DNA from: Mantamonas sphyraenae
Lineage: Eukaryota; CRuMs; Mantamonadidae
Direction: 5' to 3'
DNA: 64,000 bases
NCBI GenBank assembly: GCA_026936335.1
Contig: JAPMXV010000060.1
Coordinates: forward strand, 248,001-312,000
Under the pieces are notes generated by a model. It made no database searches. It was not told the DNA's origin and saw nothing but the letters and a program-made list of their open reading frames with translations. Positions 42,833 through 54,175 of the stretch are shown in pieces. The stretch's first letter is position 1; each line of letters opens with the position of its first letter. The position numbers and the translations under genes are program-made.

Positions 42833-45800
42833 TCACTTGCTCGGCACTGTGTGCGCGAGCTTGGAATCAAACACATAGGCTGGCAGATAGCCCTCGACGA
42901 CCTTGCGGGAGAAGCCACTGTGGCGCACGAAATCGTCGAGGTAGATGAGCACGTTCAGGGTGCTCTCTGGGTACTCGCTCGGCTTCTGATCCTTCTGGAA
43001 GGCCGAGTTGATGGTTCCACGCACATACTGGCCCAGCATGGCCAGGTACTCTTGTGTGAGCGAAGAGTGGAACTGCTTGAGGACAGTGATGATGCCGACG
43101 GCAAAGGCCGCGCCGTCCAACACGCTCTTCTTGGCGGAGCACACCAGCGTGCCCAGCACCTCGTCGTATGCAAAGTTGCCCATCTGCGAAATTGTCAGCA
43201 GAGTCACAAAAGTTTGGATCTCTTCCAGAGGCTCGGTGGTGATGTAAATCTTGTTGAAGGGCGTGTTGATGCCACTGCTTTCCAGGTGCTTCGTCAACTC
43301 CTCCAGCAGCTCGTTGTCCTTGTCCGGGTAGGGCTTCTCCTCTGGGTTGCGGTAGTGCTCCTGGATGTCCGCCAGCAGCGACTTGTTCAAGGTTTCGAGA
43401 GCAGCGGCCAGGCCGTTGCTGTCCAGCTTGCAGGAGAAGTTGAGCTCGGTGCTGAGGGCCCTGCGGATCAACTGCACCTGTCCGATGTTCATCAGGATTT
43501 CCACAAACACGGGCCAAAGCTTCTTGGTCTTGGACAGGGCGTTGTTGTACGCTTTGAGGGCGTTTGTGGGCACGTTGCTCAGCGGCTGCAACTCCTCGCT
43601 AAACTCGGCCAGAAAGGCGGCGTCCCTCTTTGTGACCGAGCGTTGGTACAGGCGAACGAAATCCTGCAGCTCCTTGACAATGATGAAGGAAAAGAAGCGG
43701 TCGAGACCCGTGAGCCCGAATGTGCCGACGCTTTGGTGCAAGAGGGAGAAGGAACGGATGCCCACGACCTCGTTGCCGCTCTTATCCAGCCAGGCGCTCA
43801 TCTGGTCGCAGTACACAGTGTAGCGGGAGTCGGTGAGGCGGAGGAGCTCGCGCGCAAGGCGGCCGATAAAGTTGACCGAGTCGTCGATGGGAGCAAACAC
43901 GGGGATGGGGATGGCTTCGTCTTGGTAGGACGACTGCCAGTCCCAGATCTTTTGCTTGAGGAAGCTGTTGCACTCCTGCTCGATGTTGTAGTTGATGATG
44001 CGAGAAAACTCTTCCTGCCAGATGCGGAGGCCGTAGATGTTGACGTAGTCTGAAATGTACTCAAAGGAGCGTCGGTAGCCGTCGAGTTGCTCGCTGAGGA
44101 GGGCCAGCCTGTGTTCAAACTCCTCTGCACCTCCCTTGGCGCCCTTGAAGACGAGAATGTCGTCGAGGGCACGTGCAATCTGGCTGACGAGCTCCTTGCG
44201 GATGCCGTCCTCGAGCAACTGTTTTGGGTCAACCTTGATGATGCCCACGAGCGTAGTCTCCATGGCCAGGATGCCCTCGGTGAAGACCGAGATGCGGTGT
44301 GTGGCCTTGGCAAGGGCGTAGCGTGCGTCGAGCTGTGCATACTCACGCACGTGTGCCTTTTCCAGACGTGTTGGCAGCTGTTGCAGCACGTTGGTCTGCA
44401 GGTGGATGATTTCGTTCATGATGTCAAACATGGAACGCGGGATGATTTCGAGGACCTTGCGCACGTAGACGACGAGCTCGTTGCTGTAGTACTCGGCCAC
44501 CGAGTCAACGTCTGGGCTTTTGGCCTGTGCAATGCGGATGAGCGGGATCTCCAGGATGCTGGCGAGTTTAAGAAAGGTGGCGCGCAGCTTGATGACGGTG
44601 CCCGGATCGGCCTTGATGCGAGCTTGCATGAGGTCGACGTAGTCGTTGATGATCTGCCAGGCGTAGGAAAGGTCGGCGACGAGAGAGATGGTGACGAGCA
44701 CCTCCTCGCGAATGTTGACGGTGCGGATCATCTGGTAGAGGGCCGAACGGGTGCTCTCGAGATAGTGCTTGACCAGGTCGTTGCTGACTTGCTGGTACTG
44801 CTCCACCTCCTCCAGTGCGGAAATGAGTTTCTGCATCTTGCGGCCGGCGAGGGTGCTGTCGTTGAAATCGAGCGACTGGATGTTGTCGGCCATGTCCTTG
44901 AACCAGTTCATGAACTGCTCGTCCTTCTCCACGTCCTTGGTAAGGGCCTTTGTGCCGGAGAAGTACTCGGAGAGTTCGAGCATGCGTGAGGAGCCGTCTT
45001 CCTTGGCGTCGTCCCAACGCTCCTGCTTGGTGGCGAGCAGATCCTTGAACATGTTCTTGAGGATAAACTCAAACTGGGCGGTGTCGAGGAGGAGGACAAG
45101 CAGCTGGTCTGGGTCGAGGTCGGCAATGACAGCCTCGCGCAGCTTCTTGTTCTGGGTGGTTGCGTGGAGCATGAGCCAGCGCAGGGAGACGTTGCACTTG
45201 CGCAAGCAGTTGAGCAGCGGGTTGACGTTGTCCAACACATAGTCCTCAACAAGGACACCCTCGGTTAGGTAGCGATCGAGGAGCTCCTGGGCGGCGTACA
45301 TGTTGCTGAGATGCTTTGCTTGCAGTTCGCGCACGGTGCCGAGGTTGATGGTGTTCTTCAGGGCCAGCTTGGCAGCCTTGTAGCCAGCCCAGGCGACAGA
45401 TAGGTCGACAGTGAAGCCCATGTAGAAGGAGATGACCCAGTTGTCCTGGAAGTGCTTGTCGACGAGTTCGCGCATGGTGGCCTGCTCTTTCTTGAGCACG
45501 TCGGGCACAAAGTAGAGGATCATGTAGACCATGCAGGCCTGTGTGGCGAGGGCTGTGGAGCGATGGGACGGAGACGGGTAGGAGGACATCTGGTTGTAGA
45601 TGTCGTCTGAACGGAGGCGGCCGAGGATCATCTCGACGGTCTCTGTGGGCACTTCGAAGCGTGCAAAGAAGCTCTCCGGGTAGTTCTTGGGCTTGGCCTT
45701 GCCCGGCTCGAAGCCCGTGGAGCGGCAGAGCTGGCAGACTTCGTCCATGTTGTTGATGCCCTGCTGGCCCTTGTAGCGGTAGTAGGAGATGAGGAGGCGT

Positions 45801-46630
45801 TCGCGCACCTCGCCTGGGATGCGCAGATCGAGGAGAGTGAGCATGACTCCAAACAAGTAGAGAGCCTCGGCCATGAGCTGCTTGCCATCGGTGTCAAAGA
45901 GGATGGACTCGAGGGACTGCTGGATGTACACGCCTTCTTCGAGATCCTGCAAGTAGCGCGTAAACTCTTTGATGTACTTGTAGATGGACTCGAACATGAC
46001 AAAGAAGCGCTCGAGGATCTCGATGTGGTTGTCGCGGAACTGCTCGTCGAGGTCAAGGAGTTCCTGCGAGGGCGAAAGGACGAGGCGGGCGGGGTCAGCG
46101 GCGGGAGGGCTTTTTGAAATGGGCGAGGCTGGGGTGGAGAGCAACGCACTGCGCTGGACTCGATCTGGTGCTCGTAGTACTCCTGCTGCTTGAGGTACTT
46201 GAAATCAAAGAGGATGGAGCCGTAGCGGGCAATGTCGCTCTTGTGGCTGAGGTAGAACACACGGGGCACGTGGTCGCTGAGGCGAAGAAGTTCGGCTGTG
46301 AGGAGAGGCGTGGTTGTCGCAAGCCAGGGGAGCACAGAGGATGGGCCAGCAAAGGTGGGGATTCAGGGTGAGTGTGTGGAGGTTGAAGCGAGGCGCATGT
46401 GTGGAGAATGGACGTGTGACGTTGCGTGTGACGAGCAGGAGGGCAGGACGGGACATGAGCGTGGAAAAGCGACGGTGGGTGGGGAACTCCGAGACGGCGT
46501 GGACAACAAGACACGGGGACAGACGCGGGGCACGCAACATACCAATGATGGCGTTGCCTCGACTGACAAGCCAGAGGGCAGCCTGGCCTGCAGCGTTGTC
46601 CTCGTTGAGAAAGTCGTCGAGAGAGGACAT
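42833..46630 (-). CDS. WASHC5: strumpellin, WASH complex subunit 5
   Basis: Exons on the minus strand: 46630..46543, 46295..46150, 46063..42833; phases 1 and 0 agree and give 1154 aa (human 1159). The N-terminus reads SLDDFLNEDNAAGQAALWLVSRGNAII, then AELLRLSDHVPRVF and YGSILFDFKYL. Further strumpellin blocks are EGVYIQQSLESILFDTDGKQ, EALYLFGVMLTLLDLRIPGEVRERLL and YPSPSHRSTALATQACMVY, followed by DNWVISFYMGFTVDLS. The protein is a structural subunit of the pentameric WASH complex, which activates Arp2/3 on endosomes. The candidate FAM21-like tail protein at 14649-15524 would act in the same complex. Identification is secure along the whole length. Confidence 0.96.
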
Positions 46631-46786
46631 GCGCGGGTGGGGGAAGTGAAGTTGAGCTGGGGAGAGGCGGGCGGGATGGGCTGGGCGCCCTAGGTGCATT
46701 GCATGCGGGTGGATTCTCTCCACTGGACCAACGGGGAGTGTGGTCGAGAGGGATATGCACACTGAGTGGGTCGGGAGCGAGGTGGC

Positions 46787-48514
46787 TCACATGGCACCGA
46801 GGACAGACTCGAGGGTGTTCAGGTAGATCTGGGCGTGCTTGGGAGCAAAGATGAGCTGAGGACGCACACGAGTGGAGTGAGTGCCACAGCCACCGCCTTG
46901 GACACCGGCCTGACGCATGGCATGGACAAGAGAGTCGCGGAGCTCGGGACTGGCCGAGTCGTAGGCAATAAAGGTGCCCATGCCACGGACATTGCTGATA
47001 TAGTCTGGGAAAGAGGCAGAGAGCTGCTTGAGACCCATGCGCATGTAGTCGCCTGTGATGCGTGTGTTCTCCAGCAACTGCTGCTTCTCGATTTGGTCGA
47101 GGACAACCTCGAGGTTGAGGGCCTTGATGGGCTCTCCGAGCCAGGTGTTGAAGTTGCGGTAGGTTTCGCTGGGGCGAAGGTCGATGTTGTGGTAGAATCC
47201 AGCAGCAGAGGTCTTCTTGGAAAAGGTGACAATGTCGGGAGGTGTGTCGAGGTTCCACTGCTCGTGCGCCCAAAACGTGCCTGTGGGGCCACCTCCAGTC
47301 TGCACCTCGTCGACAATGAACATGACGCCGTGTTTGGCAGTGATATCTCGGATGCCCTTGAAGAAAGCGGGCGAGGCGTGGTTGTCACCTCCCTCGGCCT
47401 GGATGGGCTCGACAATGACGGCCGCGACGGGCACCGGGTGAGAAGCGATGGCATCTTCCATGATTTCGAGGCAACGGGCTTCTTCGGCACAGTTCTCTGC
47501 TTCGAACTCGGACAGCGGGTACTTGAGCTTGGGAAAAGGGACAGAGGGCCAGTTGAAAGCCGGGATGTCGACCTTGGCCAGGGCCTTGGAGCGGGTGGAG
47601 GAGAGGGATCCCATGAGACGGCCATGGAAACCTCCGTCAAAGCTGAGGATGGCGAGGTCGGGGCTACCGGGAGCCTGGTTGCTCATGCAGGAGGAGAGCT
47701 CCTGCTCGGAGAAAGGGGCGCCTCCACGGTGAAGGTGTTGGTGGTGCATAAAGACGGCTTTGTAGGCGCACTCGTTCGCACATGAGCCACACATGGTGGT
47801 GTAGACCTGGTCGAGGCCAGGAGGAGCCATGCGGAGAAAGACGTTGTCGACGAGGTCGATCCACTCTTGGGACGGGGTGATGCCGAGAGAAGGGCGGTTG
47901 ATGAGGGCATCCTGCCAGCGAGGAGTCTGGTAGGCCTCCTTGAGTGCTGGGGCATTGTAGCCAAGGGCGAGGGAGCTGATCTGGTTGAAGACGTCAAGGA
48001 GGACGTTGCCGTCAGCGTCACGGATGTAGTTGCCTACAGAGCCCTGAAAGTCGGCGACGAAATGCACGGCACGTGTGTCCTGTTGTGCATGGGTTGGATA
48101 TGTATGTGCGTTGCGGGCGGGGCCACGGGGCCGTGTGTGGGTGAGCTGTCGAGAGAGGGAAAAGCATGGTTCGCTGAGGGGCACCCACCTGGTGTTTGTC
48201 CAGCCTCTGCTGCAGCTGAGTGGACTTGGGGCCTGGGATGGCCCCGTTGACAGAGGGTCCCGATGGTTCGTTGGGGAAATCGGGAGTTGGGGTGTCTGGC
48301 ACCGACGCTGCGGTGGACAGGGCACGGCCAGCTATTTGTGCGAGCAATTGTTTTTGACGTGAGCGATTTGTTTGGTTTTTCGGCAAACGCGTCGAGCGAT
48401 TCGCGAGAGATTGCACGGGGGGCGTGGGCATGCGGGAATCAGGGCGAACATACTTGAACGACGAGCGATGGGGCCAACGGTGGTGGATGTGGTGTGCGCG
48501 ATTCGAGCAAACAT
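46787..48514 (-). CDS. ABAT: 4-aminobutyrate aminotransferase, mitochondrial
   Basis: Exons on the minus strand: 48514..48454, 48331..48189, 48079..46787; phases 1 and 0 agree and give 498 aa. The N-terminus (MFARIAHTTSTTVGPIARRS) is an Arg/Ser/Thr-rich mitochondrial targeting peptide split by intron 1. The class III PLP-dependent aminotransferase fold follows: GNYIRDADGNVLLDVFNQISS, CGSCANECAYKAVF, ILSFDGGFHGR, IVEPIQAEGGDN, FIVDEVQTGGGPTGTFWAHE, and the PLP lysine in DIVTFSKK. The Cys residues in the CGSCANE segment correspond to those of the [2Fe-2S] site in animal GABA transaminase. It converts GABA and 2-oxoglutarate to succinate semialdehyde and glutamate. The ATG is 53 bp from the divergent gene at 48568. 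Confidence 0.95.
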
Positions 48515-48567
48515 GTTGAGAGTGTTTTTCGGTTGGTTCGGCGCGTGCAGGCGCGGCGCGAAGAGAG

Positions 48568-49311
48568 ATGATTGGTGTGCTTGTGTTGTGCGTGGCATGT
48601 ACAGTAGCGGGAATGCAGATGGTGGATGGGGGCGAATGGTGCGGAGAGCATCAAGTGCGTGCAGTGAAGCGCGTGGAACCTGCAGAAGTCGTCCTGTCGC
48701 ACGAGATGGGCCATCGAGTGCGCGTGCGCGTGGTGTGCCGGCTGGAAGCAGCTGCAGCCGTGAAGTTGACAGTGGAGGATTGGGTGGATGAGACACAGGT
48801 GCGTGTGCTTGGCGGAGAACAGGGCGAGGCGACGGCGTACCGTCCGCAGGTGCGTGTGGAGGGACTCGTGGACCGGGAGTGGTCGTACTGGGCGAGTGTG
48901 CGTGTTCCAAGGCTTTCTCCCGTGCGTAGTGAGGCGAACGTGAGTGTGGGTGGGCTGCGTGTGGGCGAATGTGAGTCTGCAACGGCGCACGTGCGCTTTG
49001 TGCTGCCGTTGGTGGAAGCCAGGCCGCTGGAGGCATTGGGCATGGCATTGGTACCGCTTCTTTTGTTCTCGCTTGTTCTGCCGCCGATTCTGGCTCGTCT
49101 GGAGGGGCGAGTGAGTGCGTTCCAGGAGTTTGTCGTGGATCGGCAGCAAAAGGCGAGCGCACGGAAGCAGCGCGGACCGAAAGCGACGTCGCAAGGGACT
49201 GAAGATGAAGAAGGAAAGGTGGTGGTGGGTGGACCGAAACGGTTCGTGGCGCGGAAGAACCGGAAGACGGTACGCGCAGACACGGTCAAAGTGAACTCGC
49301 TCGATTTCTGA
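48568..49311 (+). CDS. single-pass membrane protein with signal peptide, unknown family
   Basis: 247 aa, no intron, from ATG 48568. The N-terminus is a signal peptide (MIGVLVLCVACTVAGMQ). A lumenal beta-rich domain of about 130 residues with two Cys follows, then one membrane helix (ALGMALVPLLLFSLVLPPILA). The tail is Lys/Arg-rich and cytosolic and ends in VNSLDF. Type I topology in the secretory pathway is likely. I do not recognise the family. The stop codon is only 8 bp before the ATG of MECR. Confidence 0.75.
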   Translation: MIGVLVLCVACTVAGMQMVDGGEWCGEHQVRAVKRVEPAEVVLSHEMGHRVRVRVVCRLEAAAAVKLTVEDWVDETQVRVLGGEQGEATAYRPQVRVEGLVDREWSYWASVRVPRLSPVRSEANVSVGGLRVGECESATAHVRFVLPLVEARPLEALGMALVPLLLFSLVLPPILARLEGRVSAFQEFVVDRQQKASARKQRGPKATSQGTEDEEGKVVVGGPKRFVARKNRKTVRADTVKVNSLDF

Positions 49312-49319
49312 GGGGGGTG

Positions 49320-50608
49320 ATGTTTGCGCGCAAGAGGATTGCAGCAATGTACAGTAAACATGGTGACGGAAGAAAGGTTGTGGAGATTGTCGAAGAGGGA
49401 GCAGGACGTGCGTTGGAGAGTGGGGAGGTGCGTGTGGCTATGCTCGCTGCACCGATCAACCCTGCAGACATCAACATGGTGGAGGGTGTGTACGGAAAGC
49501 TTGCTCGTCTTCCTGCTGTCGGAGGAAACGAGGGGGTGGGGCGAGTGGTGGAGGTGGGGCCGCAAGTGACGACGCTGGAGGAAGGGGACTGGGTTTTGCC
49601 AGGACTAGCCAACATGGGTGAGTGTACAGAGGCCGGTGTGTGGGTAGAGCAGAGAGGAGCGAGTGAGATGTTACTCACACGGATTGTTGATGTGAAGGGA
49701 CATGGAGGAGCGTGCTCGAGGCGCGAGAAGAAAACTTGCTGCGGATTCGCAACGATTTGCCCGTGGAACAGGCAGCGACGATGGCTGTGAATCCGTGCAC
49801 GGCACTCCGCATGCTGCGAGACTTTGTGCCAGTGCGAGACGGGGATGTGGTGGTACAGAACGCAGCCAATTCGGCGGTGGGGATGGCGGTGATCCAGATT
49901 GCGGCGTACGTGTTGCAGAGTGTGTGAGAAAGGCGTGACAGGTCTGTGTGTTGGAGAGGGCGTGTGCTGACACCCTGTTTGTGTGTGGTGGACAGCTCGA
50001 TGGGAGTTCGCACGGTCAATTGCATGCGGTACCCTGGCGAAGAAAAAGCAGAGGAAGTGCGTGCGAAGCTGCATGCACGAGGCGCAGACGTGGTGCACTT
50101 TGAAGGACACGACGATTGGAAGGCATTGAAGGAGCAGGTTCGGGCAATGGGAGATGTGCAGCTTGCGTTTAACGCTGTAGGAGGCAAGAGCGCGTCAGAC
50201 GTAGTTCGACTGCTCAGGTACGTAGCATGAATGAGGTGGGATCAAGGGACATGAACCACGATACTGACGCTTTGTGTGTGTGTGGGTGGGGGGGGGGGGG
50301 GTCACAGTCAAGGCGGGACGGTGGTGACGTACGGGGGCATGTCCAAGAAACCGCTGTCGCTGGCAACGGGGTCGCTGATCTTTGACGATTTGCAGGCAAA
50401 GGGCTACTGGATGACGCGGTGGAACGAGACGCACAGCAGGGAAGAGCGGGAGGCAATGTTGCGGGAGGTGACGGGTCTGATCGCGGACGGAGACCTGGTG
50501 ACGGAAACACGGTCGTGGGCGCTGCAAAACGTACAAGAGGCGATTGGACTGGCGTACGAAGGGCGTCGCGGATACAAGGTTGTTCTGAGGATGGATGGGG
50601 AGGATTGA
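49320..50608 (+). CDS. MECR: mitochondrial trans-2-enoyl-CoA/ACP reductase
   Basis: Exons 49320..49617, 49698..49905, 49996..50217, 50308..50608; phases 1, 2, 2 agree and give 342 aa. The product is a zinc-free medium-chain dehydrogenase of mitochondrial fatty acid synthesis (human MECR, yeast Etr1), reducing enoyl-ACP with NADPH. Seen: APINPADINMVEGVYG with the substrate-pocket region, GGNEGVGRVVEVG, GTWRSVL at the exon 2 start, AVNPCTALRML, QNAANSAVGMAVIQIA for the dinucleotide fold, NAVGGKSASDVVRLL, and GGTVVTYGGMSKKPL. The N-terminus (MFARKRIAAMYS) is basic but short for a targeting peptide. Intron 3 ends next to a run of 14 G (50288-50301). Confidence 0.94.
50288..50301. repeat. G14 homopolymer in MECR intron 3
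   Basis: A run of about 14 G lies six bases before the CACAG acceptor at 50307. It could form a G-rich structure and is also a likely sequencing-error site. Confidence 0.8.
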
Positions 50609-50652
50609 AAGGGACGGAGAGGCGGAGCGAACTGAACTGAAAACGGTTTCTT

Positions 50653-51102
50653 TCAGTGAGCCACATCGATCTCCCTTAGCTCATAGAAGTAGCTGGAGAG
50701 CTCGCTGGCAAGCATCATAAAGAGAGTCATGGGGAGAAAGGTGATCCAGTAGACCCAGTTTGTGGGGAAGGCGAGACTGACGATGCAGGAGACGGCAAAG
50801 TGGACGATGGCGATGGTTGCGGCGTAGTCCCAGCACATGGAGGAGGAGCGGACGACAATAAAGATAAGGAGAGTAGTGAGGATGTAGGAGACAATGAGGG
50901 TGAGGAAGGCGGCGAGGGCGGCAGGAGAGTCGACGCCAAAGGTCTGGAACTGAAAGGGAAGCGTTGGCAAGGAGTCGAGGGGACTGCCTGCGGCGGCAAG
51001 GACGACGAGGGCAGTGAGGTAGAGGAGAGCAAAGAAGGCTGGGAAGAGAAGAGCGAGTTTGCGCAGGATGACGCGCGTTTCACGGTCACTGCGCTTGGAC
51101 AT
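50653..51102 (-). CDS. SYS1: Golgi trafficking protein SYS1
   Basis: 149 aa from ATG 51102 (MSKRSDRET); the longer frame to 51156 starts at TTG. There are four membrane helices: ALLFPAFFALLYLTALVVL, AALAAFLTLIVSYILTTLLIFIVV, AATIAIVHFAVSCIVSLAF and WVYWITFLPMTLFMMLAS. They are followed by the family ending YELREIDVAH (human TELKEIPL). The motif CWDYAATIAIVHF matches the CLDFTVTVHFFH of human SYS1 (156 aa). SYS1 is the trans-Golgi receptor for the GTPase ARFRP1/Arl3 and recruits golgins. The ATG is 61 bp from the divergent gene at 51164. Confidence 0.85.
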   Translation of the reverse strand: MSKRSDRETRVILRKLALLFPAFFALLYLTALVVLAAAGSPLDSLPTLPFQFQTFGVDSPAALAAFLTLIVSYILTTLLIFIVVRSSSMCWDYAATIAIVHFAVSCIVSLAFPTNWVYWITFLPMTLFMMLASELSSYFYELREIDVAH

Positions 51103-51163
51103 GAGAGGAGAGGGCCGGTTGAGATTGGGTTTGGCGCGCTTGGGCGGCAACGGCAATTTTCAA

Positions 51164-52105
51164 ATGGAACGGGCAGCGATAGCGGTGGCGAGCATTGTGA
51201 CGCCACCGCGAGAGGAGGAGACGGGAAGCAGGGGAAACGTGGATGGGGAGGCCAGCGCGGGCAGCGAGCAACGGGAACGGTTGAGGCGAGCGCTGTTGTG
51301 GCTGCTGCGGATTTTGAGGGAAGCGTGCAAGCGAGCGTGGAGCGCGCTGGCACACAGTATGGCACATTATATTGGACCCAGCAGGCATGGGTGTGTAGAT
51401 CTAGGCTGGTTGCGTCTGGAGGCGGCCGTGGAAACGCGGCAAGGATGGACCATGCGGTTCGCGGTGCAACTGCTGGGTGTGCGATGGAGCTGGCTTAGCA
51501 AGGTGGAGGCGGTGGGGGCAGGAAGGCGACCAAATGTGGGCCAGAGGCCGAACAAGGAAGAGGCGAGGCAGCAGGCAGCATTGCCCGCCGTGGATGCACC
51601 GTTCTTGTCGCCTGCGCCGACGCCGCCGCCTCCGATGCCAAAGCAGCTGGCAAGGCCGCGGACGACCGGGCACGAGAAGAACAACCATGACCATGAGAAG
51701 GAGAACCAAGGGAGCACGGCATACGCGGGACAGCAAGGGTCGCAACGTGCGTTGGTGTTTGCAGAGAGCGAAATGAGCGCGTTGCAGAAGGATCTGCAGA
51801 AGAAGCTGGGCTCGATGCGCAAAGGGATCAACGACGACGAACGAGCAAAGGGCCTGGATATGTCGTGGTCTTCAGTGGACAGTGGTTCGGGCGACGCTTC
51901 CAGCGGGGTGTTGTCGCAGTCGATGATGGAGTTGGGTGGGACAAGCGACACGGCGTCCAAGCGCAAACGCGCAACTCAACGCGGGACGCGAAAACCATTG
52001 TCGCCACGGGTTGCGTTGTGGACACCGCAGAACGAAGTGGTGTTGGGAGGCATGCGCAGGGAGTTTGGTAAGGCGCTGAGCAGACGTGGAGGGAATGCAA
52101 TGTAA
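51164..52105 (+). CDS. hypothetical basic protein
   Basis: 313 aa, intronless, from ATG 51164. The frame is open further upstream but only into the SYS1 gene on the other strand. The N-terminal half has a helical stretch (ALLWLLRILREACKRAWSALAHS) that could be amphipathic. The middle is low complexity and Pro-rich. The C-terminal ~100 residues have helix-forming and Ser-rich segments ending WTPQNEVVLGGMRREFGKALSRR. I recognise no family. The stop codon is 6 bp from the stop of DNAJC11, so the two are convergent with no space between. Confidence 0.6.
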   Translation: MERAAIAVASIVTPPREEETGSRGNVDGEASAGSEQRERLRRALLWLLRILREACKRAWSALAHSMAHYIGPSRHGCVDLGWLRLEAAVETRQGWTMRFAVQLLGVRWSWLSKVEAVGAGRRPNVGQRPNKEEARQQAALPAVDAPFLSPAPTPPPPMPKQLARPRTTGHEKNNHDHEKENQGSTAYAGQQGSQRALVFAESEMSALQKDLQKKLGSMRKGINDDERAKGLDMSWSSVDSGSGDASSGVLSQSMMELGGTSDTASKRKRATQRGTRKPLSPRVALWTPQNEVVLGGMRREFGKALSRRGGNAM

Positions 52106-52111
52106 ACGTTT

Positions 52112-54111
52112 TCATGTGGATTTGGCAGGGATGTCGACAGCGGCCGAGTCGTGGACGAGGACCTCGTGGACGGTGGGGGAGTTGCCAAGGGTGTACAGAA
52201 TGTAGAGGTTCTTGTCCTGATCTGTGGGCTCTGGGTCAAAGGAGCCGAGAAGAGCCTTGAAGGAGGCATCGGTGAGGTGGAGGGTGCCATTGCTGACGTG
52301 GAACTGGACGCAGATGGTGATGTCAATGACAAAGGGTCGCTCAGGGTCGTCGTCGTCGGCAGCAAGGAGCGGATCGATATCTGGTTGAGCGTCTGCGTCG
52401 TCGGCGTCTTGCTGCTGCTGACGCAGGGCGAGGGAGCGGTTGCGGAAGATGTGCTTGGTGGCCTTGTTGAGGCGACGTGTGCTACCGTACCAGGCGCCGA
52501 GGATGAGGAGGCCATTGTCTCGGGATCTCTCGGCGTCGATGATGTGGAGGACTTGCGCATGCATGATGCGTCTGTCTTGCATGGCCTTGTCTCTTCGTTC
52601 CTGGTATTCTTCTTGATACTGTTGCTTGAGGCCACGGTCGCGGCGGTCTTGCTGGTCGCGGCGTTCGGGCCCAACGAGCCACCACTCGAGGAGGGTCATG
52701 ATCACAGTCCAGCCTGTGGCGGCACTGACGACGCTCCAGGGTTCGGCCTGGCCAAAGAGGGTGATGGGCATCGTGAAGCGCTGGCTGTGTCTGCCTGCGC
52801 TGAGCTCAAGGACGACGCCCGACGCGCCAAAGGAGAGGGCACAACTGAGCTCGTATTCGTAAAATAAGGTGGTGCTGAGCTTTGCGATAATGTTTGCGCC
52901 GGATGGGGCGAGTTTGAGAGAGGCGGTTGCCTTTTCCGAGTCTGTGAGGCGATGGCTGACGTCGAGGGTGACGTGGTTCTTGTGGCCGAGTCGAGTCTCG
53001 ACAAAGTACGGGTAGGCGGCCTCGTAATTGAAGCAGCCGAGTCCGACTCCGTAGTTGTGGCCGACGGCAAGGGATGTAAAGCCGTTGAGGGTGTCTGTGA
53101 GATTGCGCTGGTAGAGAACCTGGTAGGTGGCGCCCTGACCGTGTTGATACTCTGTGGTGAGCTGGTAGGAGCTGACGTTTGTGAAGCGCTGCCAGCAGCG
53201 GAGGACGAGGCCGGGCTTTTCGGCGGCCAGTAAAGTCAAGCTGAGTCCAGCCACGGTCGTGTGTGATCCTCCTGCCGAGGGTGATGTGTGCAGCACCTTG
53301 GCCTCTGTGTGTGTAGAGAGCGCCGCCTACGGTGTACTGCTCTGTTTCTGTGGAGTGTGCCTGTGGGCGAGGTCAGGTTGAGTGTGGGCAAGGAGAGGGG
53401 GCGGGGCGGGGAAGGGAATGATTGAGGTGGGGAAACGCACGTTGAAGCGATACTGCATGTACATGGACTGGATATCGGGGGTTCGTGGGACATGTGGGTC
53501 GTAGCGAAGGAGAGAATGCTCGGCGTTGAGTTCGACGACAGTGTTTGTCTGCATGCTGAGAGCGCTGGCCACCTCGCGCTGCTTCTGATAGCGCTCTAGA
53601 CGGTGAAAGATGGTGCGCATCTGTTGAGGGCCCGGGGGGTGGGGGGTGGGCAGAATAGGGAGGGTGAGGGGTGAGGACGGGCGAGGGGGTTGGGAAAGGA
53701 GGGTGGTGGACGGGCATACCTCTTCGGGGGAGCGAGAGCCGATGTCCTGGACGTTAGCCCAGCCCTTGGAGAGACCCTCTTTGCCAAAGAGATCGTAAAG
53801 GGCTCTGTCGCGTGGGTTGGAGAGGGTGTTTGTGGCCTGGTTGATCTCCTGGAAGCGGGCCTGCGCGTATGTGCTGAGGCCGTGCTTGTTGGCCTTGTCT
53901 GGGTGGAAATTGCGAGACAAGCGCTTGAAGCTGGAGTGGATCTCGTCATCTGTGGCCTGGGGGATGCGTGTGTGGTTGCGGGTGCGGGTTAGGAACATGC
54001 GACGAAGCGGTCGAGGGAGTGGGCGTGGGCAGGCAGCCGTACCGAAGCGTCGACATTGAGGAGACTGTAATAGTCGCGGTCACGGTCGGAGGCGCCGCTG
54101 GTGGGGTCCAT
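52112..54111 (-). CDS. DNAJC11: DNAJC11-type J-protein with an apparent +1 frameshift
   Basis: Exons on the minus strand: 54111..54043, 53956..53720, 53620..53441, 53360..52112. The J domain starts DRDYYSLLNVD and has the HPD triad (RNFHPDKANKHG). The DUF3395-type C-terminus is recognisable: AWYG after IIDAERSRDNGLLIL, and NLYILYTLGNSPTVHEV as the end. DNAJC11 works with MICOS at mitochondria. Exon 4 is 1249 nt, one base more than a multiple of three. Its first part reads YTVGGALYTHRGQGAAHITLGRR..GWTQLDF in one frame, matching the family. From about 53235 the match continues in the next frame (AAEKPGLVLRCWQRF). One extra base near 53225-53240 explains this, by error, polymorphism or a true lesion. 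The corrected length is about 577 aa (human 559). Confidence 0.85.
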
Positions 54112-54175
54112 GTAGTGGGAGCGGGAATTGCGGTGGAGTGGGCAGGGGAACTCGGACAGACTCTTTCCGGCGCGC

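Noticed and set aside
53265-53310. A 25-nt micro-intron (GTGCTG..GGCAG) to repair the DNAJC11 frame
   Set aside because: Other introns here are about 70 bp or more, and removing it would push well-matching residues (HITLGRR, GWTQLDF) out of frame.
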